Of a DNA stretch of 33,602 nt, positions 6,701 through 14,140 are shown piece by piece. Under the pieces are notes generated by a model that made no database searches, was not told where the DNA came from, and was given only the letters and a program-made list of their open reading frames with translations. The stretch is taken from the NCBI GenBank assembly GCA_029260825.1, contig JAJDCM010000106.1:1-33602 (forward strand). The letters run 5' to 3'. The stretch's first letter is position 1. Every line of letters begins with the position of its first letter. The stretch is from Planctomycetota bacterium. GTDB taxonomy: Bacteria > Planctomycetota > JACOTG01 > JAJDCM01. Position numbers and translations under genes: made by a program.

Positions 6701-9319
6701 TCAGGGTCCATCCTCCCGGTCTGATTTTCCCTCCATCTCGCTTTCCACCTCATCGAGCTCCCGCTCGTGGAAACGAGACACCAGGTTGCGGATGGCGCTG
6801 AACTCCGGGGCTCCAGGTCGAAGCTCGATGGCCTTTTCAAAGAAGCCAATCCCGACTTCCTCCTCTTCCTTGCCCTTCTCGGGCGATTCGACCCGCGTTT
6901 TGCGCGATGCCAGGAAGTAAAAATAGCCAAGATCCTTGTAGAAGTTCCCGGCTGCATCTTTGACACCCGGATGATCCGGAGCCAGCGAAAGCGCTCGATC
7001 GTATGCCTCCTGAGCCTCCGGCCATTTTCTCCGCAACTTGTGAATCTCTCCCTGGAGCAGAAACGCGTCCACAGATTCAGGGGAAAGCCCCGCCGCCCGG
7101 GTTGAGGCGGAGAGGACCGCGTCTTGAACACGAACACGACCTTCCGAGGTGGGGATTCGTCCTTGAGCGAGCTGACTCAACCCCGCTCTGGCTTCGGCGA
7201 GGGCAAGCCGGGTCAACTCTGCCTTGATGGGCTCGGCATCGGGCCTCTGGACCAGCAACGATTCCAGTTGATCCCGACTCTCCTTCGCCCTTCCGACCGC
7301 CGCAAGGATATGGGCTCGATTCAACCGAGCCTGATAAGAAGCTTTACGCTCATGCTGAACGGCAAGGTCGGCTTCACGCAGAGCAGATTCCGGATCGGAT
7401 GCTCCCAGGTAGACCTTGGAAAGCTGAATGTGAGCCTGCACGCTGGAAGGATCCCTCACGATCGCCTCTTCGAACCAGTTCACCGCTTCTACTCGACGGG
7501 AAAGCAAATAGGCAACCTCTCCAAGAACCAGAAGGGGAAGAGACGACGCGGGATCCAGTTCGGCTGCGCGAGTCAGGTGCGTTCTTCCTTTCGCGAGAAG
7601 ATCGGCTCCCGGCATTCCCTCTTCCACCCCATCCAAAAGGGCCTTTCGACAGAGAAGGTTTCCAAGATTGTAATGGGCGGGTGAGCTTTCCGGATTCGCT
7701 TCGATCGCAAGAAGAAGCAGTTTCATGGCGTCTTCCTGCTCGCCGTTCGCAAGAAGAGCCTGGCTCCGGTTGAGAAGAGCATCGGACCGAAAACGAGCCA
7801 GCTCTTCTGGTGATTTCCCGTTCAGCTCTCCGGAACCTTCTCCCACGAGCTCGATGACATCGCCCATGACTTTCGCCGCCTGGTCGTTATCCCCCAGAAG
7901 GAGATAAACACGCCCCAGCCTGGACCGGGCCTGGATCTCTTGCACCGACGTCGGCAAGAGACTCAGCGCATTTCTCAGCTCGGTTGCAGCTGCCTGAAGA
8001 AGCATCTCCCGATCCGCTTTCCGCAATTCGGTCATGGCTTTCTCGAGATAGGATTCACCGAGCTTGATCCGAGGAAAGGCCTCTCTTGGTTGCTGGGCCA
8101 CCGAAGTTTCCCAGAGGCTCAGCGAGCTTCTCCAGTCAAAGTTGCGCTTCCAGGTGAGAAATCCCAGTCCACAAACCAACAGCGCCGCCGTACCGATCAG
8201 AGCCTTTCTTCGCCGAGGGTTCTGCGGGCGCATACCGGAAAACAAAAGAAGAGCGACTCCGGTCCCGAAACCAGCGGTAGCCAGATAGAGATAGCGATCG
8301 GCTCGCATGACGTCTGTCGCGGGAAAAATCGTGTTATAGGGAAGGTAGGACACAAGGATCAGACCCGCGGCGAATCCTCCTCCCGTCTTGCGAGAAAACA
8401 AACCCGAAAGACAAAGGGTGAGAAGAAACAGGACCAGACCCGCGCCGATCATGAAATTGATCGACGTAAACGTGAGAGCTCCCGGATCCGGATAAGTTGG
8501 TGAAAGGGAAAAAGGAGCCGCCAGGGTCACACACTGGGAAGAAAAAGCGTCGAGAGCTCGGGCGATGGTAGCCTCCATTCCTCCCGAGCGATCCGCAACG
8601 ACTCCCTGCTTTAGCGCCACACCGTAGTGCAGAGCGACGCCCCCAAGTCCAAGTAAGAAAGACAATCCGTGAAACCCGAAGCCAGCATTCTTTCTGACCT
8701 GACGACGACACGCGAGCTGCCAAAGAACAAACAATCCGGGAAAAACCAAGCTCGTAGCCTTGGCCATTGTCGCCAGAAAAACCAAGATCAAGCTCGCGCC
8801 GAATCGAATCGTTCGCGCCCGGCTCGGAGCGGTACAAAGAGCTATCTCAAAAGAAAAGACACCGGCCAGGAGAAGAAACGTGGCAAGAACATCCTTCCGA
8901 CCTGACATCCAGGTGACGCACTCGACCTGAACCGGGTGGACACCAAAAAGACACGCGGAAAGAGCCGCCACCGAGGTCGATCCCGAGAGCCTTCGGACCA
9001 GAAGGAATACGAGCATCACATTCATCAGATGAAAGAGAAGATTCGACAGATGAAACCCGAACGGGTCGAGGCCAAAGAACCCGTAGTCGATGGAAAGAGA
9101 AAGAAAATAGAGAGGAACGTAAGCAAAGAAGATGGGCTTTTCAAAAAGCCTTGCCACCCCTCCGGGAGAGAGGTCTTGAATTGCTTCGTTCGTGACAATC
9201 GCGCCCGCATCGTCCCAGTTCACGAACCCGTTGAAGAAGGAGTTCGAGAACACGAGGGTCACCACAAGAAACACCCCGAGTAGAGGAAACACCGACGTCT
9301 TCTTCTCGTCAGTCATCAT
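6701..9319 (-). CDS. Large GT-C/TPR membrane protein, TMTC/DUF1736-like
   Basis: This 872-residue protein is the second TMTC-like protein. About ten membrane segments lie in residues 1-410. The first loop carries GFVNWDDAGAIVTN (acidic pair), and the family block is HPVQVECVTWMSGRKDVLA. The second half is TPR-like up to about residue 820 (for example SPAHYNLGNLLCRKAL and AHIQLSKVYLGASDPESAL), and the tail is acidic. By family analogy it may be a lipid-linked-sugar transferase or a membrane scaffold. The frame runs open back to 9451, but the ATGs at 9319 and 9316 follow AGGAG and overlap the upstream methyltransferase gene by about 10 nt, so I start there. It is the last gene of the 11877-to-6701 operon. 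With the 4300-6249 gene it shows family similarity but not near identity. Confidence 0.8.
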   Translation of the reverse strand: MMTDEKKTSVFPLLGVFLVVTLVFSNSFFNGFVNWDDAGAIVTNEAIQDLSPGGVARLFEKPIFFAYVPLYFLSLSIDYGFFGLDPFGFHLSNLLFHLMNVMLVFLLVRRLSGSTSVAALSACLFGVHPVQVECVTWMSGRKDVLATFLLLAGVFSFEIALCTAPSRARTIRFGASLILVFLATMAKATSLVFPGLFVLWQLACRRQVRKNAGFGFHGLSFLLGLGGVALHYGVALKQGVVADRSGGMEATIARALDAFSSQCVTLAAPFSLSPTYPDPGALTFTSINFMIGAGLVLFLLTLCLSGLFSRKTGGGFAAGLILVSYLPYNTIFPATDVMRADRYLYLATAGFGTGVALLLFSGMRPQNPRRRKALIGTAALLVCGLGFLTWKRNFDWRSSLSLWETSVAQQPREAFPRIKLGESYLEKAMTELRKADREMLLQAAATELRNALSLLPTSVQEIQARSRLGRVYLLLGDNDQAAKVMGDVIELVGEGSGELNGKSPEELARFRSDALLNRSQALLANGEQEDAMKLLLLAIEANPESSPAHYNLGNLLCRKALLDGVEEGMPGADLLAKGRTHLTRAAELDPASSLPLLVLGEVAYLLSRRVEAVNWFEEAIVRDPSSVQAHIQLSKVYLGASDPESALREADLAVQHERKASYQARLNRAHILAAVGRAKESRDQLESLLVQRPDAEPIKAELTRLALAEARAGLSQLAQGRIPTSEGRVRVQDAVLSASTRAAGLSPESVDAFLLQGEIHKLRRKWPEAQEAYDRALSLAPDHPGVKDAAGNFYKDLGYFYFLASRKTRVESPEKGKEEEEVGIGFFEKAIELRPGAPEFSAIRNLVSRFHERELDEVESEMEGKSDREDGP

Positions 9320-10046
9320 GCTCCTTCTTGACCAGTCGAGCGAACAGGCAAAAGCAGAATGGATCGTAGGAAAAATCGCACACTTCACCCACTCGAGCCA
9401 GGCGAGACCGAAGATCGCGACCGGAAAAAACGTGCAAGTGCCCCGGAGCAAGTCCGGGAGAAAGTCCTGGAGTTAACCACGTCAGCCGAAGGCGCCGCAA
9501 GGCCCCCTTCAAGGCGACGACAGCTCGGTCATAAGGAACGCACAGAACAAGGCTCCCCCCCGGCCTGAGAACTCGAGTCAAATCATCAAGGGCTCGGTCC
9601 GGATCGGGGATGTGCTCAAGAACCGCCGAGGCGATGGCGACGTCGAGGCTCTCGCTTGCCAGGGGAAGGTGGGTCAGATCCGCCGCCACTCGATGAACCC
9701 GGGAAAAATCGCTGATCCGGGAGACAACCGCAGGGTCAATGTCGACATAGATCACTCGATCGACCGGGGGGCCCAGATCCGAGGCGACAATCGCGGTCCC
9801 ACACCCCGCGTCAAGGACCCGGGCAGAGCTTTGCCCCTTGAGCGCAGCCGCTACCAATCGCCCCAGAGTTCTTCGGCGCCTTGCCTCGATCCACCGGATC
9901 AGGGGATTACCGTGCTGCAACAGCCGGTCCTGGTCGTGGTCAAGATTGAGCCGGCGATTCCATTCAAAGACAGATAGCCCCTGCTTCTCGAAGGGGAATT
10001 CTTGTCCCTCGACTTTGTTCGGAACCCTGTTGCCGTTTCCTTCCAT
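9309..10046 (-). CDS. Class I SAM-dependent methyltransferase
   Basis: This 245-residue methyltransferase has a Rossmann-fold core. Motif I is VLDAGCGT (DAGCGT at 79-84). A motif II acidic residue sits in YVDIDPAVV, followed by ASAVLEHIPDPDRALDD and VLRPGGSLVLCVP. This is the Methyltransf_11 pattern, which does not reveal the substrate. The frame extends upstream to 10394, but that extension is antisense-like and overlaps the glycosyltransferase gene. ATG 10046, 38 nt after the previous stop, gives a normal length. The neighbours (family 2 glycosyltransferase upstream, GT-C/TPR protein downstream) suggest the target is a sugar, lipid carrier or glycan. The 3' end overlaps the next gene. Confidence 0.82.
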   Translation of the reverse strand: MEGNGNRVPNKVEGQEFPFEKQGLSVFEWNRRLNLDHDQDRLLQHGNPLIRWIEARRRRTLGRLVAAALKGQSSARVLDAGCGTAIVASDLGPPVDRVIYVDIDPAVVSRISDFSRVHRVAADLTHLPLASESLDVAIASAVLEHIPDPDRALDDLTRVLRPGGSLVLCVPYDRAVVALKGALRRLRLTWLTPGLSPGLAPGHLHVFSGRDLRSRLARVGEVCDFSYDPFCFCLFARLVKKEHDD

Positions 10047-10084
10047 GACCGAACCATAGCTTTTCAGACCTCTGCTTCCCACCT

Positions 10085-10876
10085 TCACTCGATCGGTTCC
10101 ATTCCGGGAGACTGCCGACGATGGGTCCGAAAAAGCCGCATGCCCAACGTTCGAGCCAGCACCTGGAAGTGCCCACGAACCGCCTTCAGGGTGTTCATCT
10201 TGGATGAACCATATTGACGATCCCGGAGTGGAGACGCCACCTCTCTCACCCGGTAACCGAGGAGAACAGCGCGACACAAGATCTCGGCCGTTGCCGGAAA
10301 ACCATCCGACGTGGGGGAGACTCGAGGAAGAACCGGGCCCCGATAGGCGCGAAAAGCACATGTAAACAAGCTGACTTCTCTGGAATGAGGCCAAAGAACT
10401 ACCCGATAGAGAAGTGCGGCTGAATAAGTCATCCAGCGTCGAAACCAGGGGACATCACGAAGGTCGCCTCGATGAAGAATGGGAGACGCCGTCACGACGT
10501 CGTACTCCTTTAGACCTTCGGCGAGTCGGAGAATATCCTCGACGGGATAGGTGCAGTCCGCGTCGTAGCAGACGACCCGGTCTCCTTTGCAGTGAGAAAA
10601 CCCGAGCTTCATCGCCCCCCCCACTCCCTGGCAACGGGGACTGGAAACGACCTCAAATCCCTCCTTCTCCTTCGTCTCCGAGAAAAGGAGCTCCAGTGTT
10701 TCGTCCGTTGAGCCATCGTCGACAAGCACGACGCGGATTCGATTACGACGTTCTTGCGCCAGGGTGAATAACTGATTCAACTGATCGAAAAGATGAGGAA
10801 TACCGGGGGCTTCGTTGTGAAGAGGGATGACGAGCTCGATTTCCCGGTCCATTTGCAAACCGTCAGCTCCGATCAT
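10085..10876 (-). CDS. Family 2 glycosyltransferase, polyprenyl-phosphate sugar synthase type
   Basis: This 263-residue enzyme has the GT-A fold of family GT2. It opens with ELVIPLHNEAPGI, has the nucleotide-binding LVDDGSTDET (DDGS at 53-56) and the metal-binding CYDADCTYP (DAD at 105-107). The overall pattern resembles dolichyl-phosphate mannose or glucose synthases, which make a lipid-linked sugar on the cytoplasmic face. No C-terminal membrane pair is present. The ATG at 10876 overlaps the stop of the preceding methyltransferase gene (ATGA) and follows GAGGA, so translation is coupled. A polyprenyl-phosphate sugar is the donor expected by TMTC-like GT-C enzymes, such as the one encoded two genes downstream. 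The sugar cannot be told from sequence. Confidence 0.87.
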   Translation of the reverse strand: MIGADGLQMDREIELVIPLHNEAPGIPHLFDQLNQLFTLAQERRNRIRVVLVDDGSTDETLELLFSETKEKEGFEVVSSPRCQGVGGAMKLGFSHCKGDRVVCYDADCTYPVEDILRLAEGLKEYDVVTASPILHRGDLRDVPWFRRWMTYSAALLYRVVLWPHSREVSLFTCAFRAYRGPVLPRVSPTSDGFPATAEILCRAVLLGYRVREVASPLRDRQYGSSKMNTLKAVRGHFQVLARTLGMRLFRTHRRQSPGMEPIE

Positions 10877-11877
10877 TCCTCTTTTCTCCCGATCATTCCC
10901 ACCGCCACGGGTAACCGGGCGACCTTGAGAAGCCCTTCCTCCCGATACCACGACTCCACCTCATCCTCGGTATGATGGCTTTGATAGGCAGGAGAGAGCC
11001 AGTCATAAACAACCTGAGCACATTCGGAGAAGCTCGCCCGGGAGGGTCTCGTGCTGGAGTATGTGGGAACAATCGCAAGCAACGGAGCCAGCACATAACA
11101 GAGTTTCTCGAGCACTCTGGGGGGCAGCCTGGTCGTCACCGCGCGAAGAGAACGGTGGGTTGCTTCCCAGAGCCGACCTCCTCGGGGATAGACCCACACG
11201 TACAGACTCCCACCCTGGACAACCAACCCGGCCAGGCGTGCAAATGCAAGACGAGGATCACGGGTGTGGTGAATGACACCATCACAAAAGACGAGGTCGA
11301 ATTGATCCAGCTGCAGGGGACAGTGAAGAAGATCCCCTTGAATCCACGCGACCTGATCCTTGAGATGGGAAGGAAGCCCCTTTCTTGCGGCGACGAGGTG
11401 CCCCTCTCCCATGTCCAGCCCAACGACTCGAGCTCCCATTTCCGCGAATTCCTGGACGTAGCGACCGTGACCACAGCCCGCATCAAGCACCAGGCGATCT
11501 CGATAATAATTCTCATCAATCCAGGGACCGATACGGGATCCCGTCACGAGCTCTCTCATCTCCTCTCGAGTCTTGCCGAAAATGCGAGGATTCGATCCAA
11601 AAGCCCGCCATTGGTGTTCAAAAGCCTTGCGCACCGCGAGAGTTTTCCGATCTTTTTCCTGATCGTTCCGCGCCACACGACATGCACTTTCCCGGGTGAG
11701 CCGAGGTACGCCAGCAACAACCGGAAAGCGGGCCTCACAGGACAGGCACTCGAAGCCGCCTTCCCCGTGGGATAGAGAATCTTCGCTACCGGAGACGAGA
11801 GCTCCCCGGCAAAAGGGACAGGCCAAAAGCTCGTTCAACCAGGGAGCAGGTGCTCCCTCAAGTTCTGGATCGCTCAA
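10873..11877 (-). CDS. Zinc-ribbon SAM methyltransferase
   Basis: This 334-residue protein has an N-terminal Trm112-like zinc ribbon (Cys20, Cys23, Cys44, Cys47 in LACPFC and ECLSC) followed by FPVVAGVPRL, a combination common in methyltransferases of glycan and cell-envelope clusters. The Rossmann core follows, with VLDAGCGHGRY (DAGCGHGR at 132-139), GLDMGEG, DLVFCDGVIHHTRDP and VVQGGSLYVWVYPRGG. The substrate is unknown. It is the first gene of a leftward four-gene operon and overlaps the glycosyltransferase start by 4 nt. The 160-bp gap to nrnA (11878-12037) must hold divergent promoters. Confidence 0.85.
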   Translation of the reverse strand: MSDPELEGAPAPWLNELLACPFCRGALVSGSEDSLSHGEGGFECLSCEARFPVVAGVPRLTRESACRVARNDQEKDRKTLAVRKAFEHQWRAFGSNPRIFGKTREEMRELVTGSRIGPWIDENYYRDRLVLDAGCGHGRYVQEFAEMGARVVGLDMGEGHLVAARKGLPSHLKDQVAWIQGDLLHCPLQLDQFDLVFCDGVIHHTRDPRLAFARLAGLVVQGGSLYVWVYPRGGRLWEATHRSLRAVTTRLPPRVLEKLCYVLAPLLAIVPTYSSTRPSRASFSECAQVVYDWLSPAYQSHHTEDEVESWYREEGLLKVARLPVAVGMIGRKEE

Positions 11878-11931
11878 AACGCCGACTCCTACCGCCCGGG
11901 CCGAATCGCCAGTGAATCCGGGACGTCAGAC

Positions 11932-11961
11932 TTTACATTCACTCCCGGCATGCCTCACAAT
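11932..11961 (+). promoter_or_regulatory. Possible weak promoter for nrnA
   Basis: TTTACA (11932-11937) and CACAAT (11956-11961) are separated by 18 nt in the divergent gap before nrnA. The match to the sigma70 consensus is only partial, so this is tentative. Confidence 0.25.
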
Positions 11962-12037
11962 CCCTTCTTTCCACGTCGCCGCGCGACGGGATTCTTCCAA
12001 AGCGAATTTCGGCACCAGAAAGGCGGCCTTTTTTTTC

Positions 12038-13021
12038 ATGAGCGCCCCATCCAATACTCTCGAAGAGGCAACTCACTTCCTTCGAACCCATGACAACTAT
12101 CTGATCTCGTCCCACGACCCCCTGGATGCCGACGCCGTGGGCTCCGAAATAGCCCTGGCTCTTACTCTGGAGAGCCTGGGAAAGAAAACGACCATCATCA
12201 ACGACGGCGCCCCTCCGGGCAACCTCGTCTTTCTTCCCGAGTTCGAACGGGTTCGCAACCTCCAGGACGGCCCGGTCACCGAAAAATTCGATGTCATGGC
12301 CACCGTCGATTGCGGAGGCTACAAGAACCTTCGCGGCAGTTTAGATCTATTGAATCCGGGGGCGGAGATCATCAACATCGATCATCACGCCGGAAACGAG
12401 CACTTCGGCAAGGTCAATTACGTCGACTCCCTGGCGTCCGCGGCAGGAACCATGGTTTTCCGAATCATTCGCGGCCTTTGCGCAACGATGACACCGGAGA
12501 TGGCCTGGAGCCTCTATGCCGCCCTCGTGACGGACACAGGAAGGTTTTCGTACTCCAACACTCACCCCGAAACTCACGAAATGGCGGCGGAATTTCTTCG
12601 GCTCGGAGTCGAACCGGCAGTCGCCCTCCAGAACATCTATCGAAACAAACCCCTTGCCCTCGTTCACCTGGAGGCAGCGGTCGCCAAGGAAATCGATGTG
12701 GTTGAGAATGGCCAGATCGCCGTCGTTCAAGTCACCCAGGAAATGTGCCTGGAACACGGCATTCCTCACCGAGAGGCCCGGGATCTCATTGACATCCCGA
12801 TGCAAATTTCGGGAGTCGAGGTTGCAATTCTCCTTCGGGAGGTCGAAAACGAACTCACCAAGGTGAGCTTTCGGTCGAGCGGAAAAGCAGATGTGAACGC
12901 TTTGGCAGCGAAATTCGGGGGAGGCGGGCACAAACTGGCATCCGGATGCCGCCTGAACCTTCCGGTGGTGGAAGCACGAAAGACCCTTCTTGCCGCGGCC
13001 ACCGAGATGCTGGTGGGGTGA
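12038..13021 (+). CDS. nrnA: DHH/DHHA1 phosphoesterase, NrnA-like
   Basis: This 327-residue protein matches bifunctional oligoribonuclease/pAp phosphatase NrnA, which clears short RNA or linear dinucleotides and 3'-phosphoadenosine-5'-phosphate. The DHH domain has SSHDPLDADAVGS (25-36 region), VDCGGYKNL and NIDHHAG (Asp115, His116, His117), the manganese ligands. The C-terminal DHHA1 domain has FGGGGHKLASGC (GGGGH at 294-298), the substrate-binding loop. The frame is open back to 11696, but that extension lies antisense to the methyltransferase gene and has no family similarity. ATG 12038 gives the normal family length; AAGGCGG about 10 nt upstream is a modest ribosome site. The udg gene follows after 31 nt. 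Confidence 0.88.
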   Translation: MSAPSNTLEEATHFLRTHDNYLISSHDPLDADAVGSEIALALTLESLGKKTTIINDGAPPGNLVFLPEFERVRNLQDGPVTEKFDVMATVDCGGYKNLRGSLDLLNPGAEIINIDHHAGNEHFGKVNYVDSLASAAGTMVFRIIRGLCATMTPEMAWSLYAALVTDTGRFSYSNTHPETHEMAAEFLRLGVEPAVALQNIYRNKPLALVHLEAAVAKEIDVVENGQIAVVQVTQEMCLEHGIPHREARDLIDIPMQISGVEVAILLREVENELTKVSFRSSGKADVNALAAKFGGGGHKLASGCRLNLPVVEARKTLLAAATEMLVG

Positions 13022-13052
13022 GTCAGGACCAATTCAGAGCGGAGGGATTTTC

Positions 13053-13724
13053 ATGTCTTTTGACTCTCAGTTCGATGCACTCCTTGAAGAAGCGGTTCTC
13101 CGCCTCGATGCGGACCGGAGAACAGGCGTTCGATTTCTTTCCACCGACCTGAATTCCCTGAGGAAAGAAGTCACAACTTGTGAGCGCTGCGAACTTTGCG
13201 ACACACGGAACAAGACCGTCTTCGGAGAAGGAAGCCCGAACGCTCACCTCCTCCTGATCGGAGAAGCCCCCGGTTTCCAGGAGGACAAGCAGGGTCAGCC
13301 ATTTGTCGGGCCCGCCGGAGAACTCCTGACGAAAATGATCCAGGCAATCGAGCTGACTCGGGAAGGGGTCTTCATCGCAAATGTACTCAAATGCCGCCCT
13401 CCGGGCAACCAGGACCCACTTCCGCATCAAATCGAATCCTGCCGCCCCTTCCTTCAGGAGCAGATTCGGCTGATCCGCCCAAGAGTCATCTGCACCCTCG
13501 GGGCGTTTGCAGCCCGCACGGTCATTGGCACCGACCAGAGTCTGTCTCGGTTACGAGGCCGGATTCACCTGGTGGAGAAAACTCCCCTGATCGCGACCTT
13601 CCACCCCGCTTATCTGCTGCGGCGCCCGGAAGACAAATTCAAAGCCTGGGAAGATCTAAAAACCGTGAAACGGGAACTAGAAAAACAGCCAGGTGTCGCC
13701 GGATTTGGGAGGCCTTCCCCGTGA
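13053..13724 (+). CDS. udg: Family 4 uracil-DNA glycosylase (iron-sulfur)
   Basis: This 223-residue enzyme removes uracil from DNA to start base-excision repair. It has the [4Fe-4S] cysteines of family 4: CERC (Cys43, Cys46), Cys114 in KCRPPGNQDP and Cys130. The catalytic and uracil-binding motifs are LIGEAPGFQED (GEAPG at 70-74), PFVGPAGELL and TFHPAYLLRR (HPAYLL at 184-189). The N-terminus carries an extra helix of about 40 residues before the first cysteine, as in several bacterial homologues. The ATG at 13053 follows a clear GGAGGG. Probably co-transcribed with nrnA. Confidence 0.92.
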   Translation: MSFDSQFDALLEEAVLRLDADRRTGVRFLSTDLNSLRKEVTTCERCELCDTRNKTVFGEGSPNAHLLLIGEAPGFQEDKQGQPFVGPAGELLTKMIQAIELTREGVFIANVLKCRPPGNQDPLPHQIESCRPFLQEQIRLIRPRVICTLGAFAARTVIGTDQSLSRLRGRIHLVEKTPLIATFHPAYLLRRPEDKFKAWEDLKTVKRELEKQPGVAGFGRPSP

Positions 13725-13936
13725 ATCACCCCGACGTGTCCATCCGGCACGATCACCAAGAAATCAGGCGGAAGAAGGCCACCTGGCGGAAGCTGCGGCT
13801 CGGAACGACGTCAGGCCGGCTCGGCCAGGCGAGCAGAATTGGAAGAAAGACAAGCCGAGAAGGATCGGGGCAGCGAGCGCGACCCCCTGCAGTGGAGAGG
13901 TTTGGAGTCAGTCGTCCGGGAAGCTTTTTCCTTTGA
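13721..13936 (+). CDS. Doubtful small Arg-rich reading frame after udg
   Basis: A GTG at 13721 overlaps the udg stop (GTGA) and opens a 71-residue frame ending at 13936. The product would be very basic, with motifs such as RRKKATWRK and SRIGRKTSREG, and matches nothing I know. The start/stop overlap favours a coupled gene. Against it are the open but equally plausible other frames over the same bases and the lack of any recognisable domain. Treat as a candidate only. Confidence 0.2.
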   Translation: MNHPDVSIRHDHQEIRRKKATWRKLRLGTTSGRLGQASRIGRKTSREGSGQRARPPAVERFGVSRPGSFFL

Positions 13937-14140
13937 CATTTGTTTTTCGCTCTGTTTTCATTCCGCATTCGTGCCACTATTGAATTCGAAGAAAAAAGGA
14001 ACATTTCGAGGCAAACGTAGGCCCCGAGTTCTACTCGACCAAGCTTTCCGGGACGTTCTACGTACCGAGGAAGCGATCGACACGACTCACGGGGGGCCTT
14101 ATGAAAGCCTCTAGATCTGGATCTGAAAGGGTGGAGGACG
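13725..14140. other. Intergenic leader region before secretin A
   Basis: The first 210 bases may hold a small basic reading frame. From 13933 on the region is AT-richer and contains a sigma70-like promoter. About 170 nt of apparent 5' untranslated leader run to the secretin A start at 14141. I see no riboswitch consensus in that leader. Confidence 0.4.
13933..13961 (+). promoter_or_regulatory. Sigma70-like promoter upstream of secretin A
   Basis: A perfect TTGACA (13933-13938) is followed after 17 nt by TTTCAT (13956-13961), which matches TATAAT at four of six positions. It is well placed to drive the secretin A gene through a leader of about 170 nt. Confidence 0.5.

Noticed and set aside
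10047..10394. Upstream extension of the second methyltransferase frame
   Set aside because: Overlaps the glycosyltransferase gene in another frame and shows no methyltransferase sequence.
11696..12037. Upstream extension of the NrnA reading frame
   Set aside because: Overlaps the divergent methyltransferase gene and is unlike the family; the start at 12038 gives normal length.
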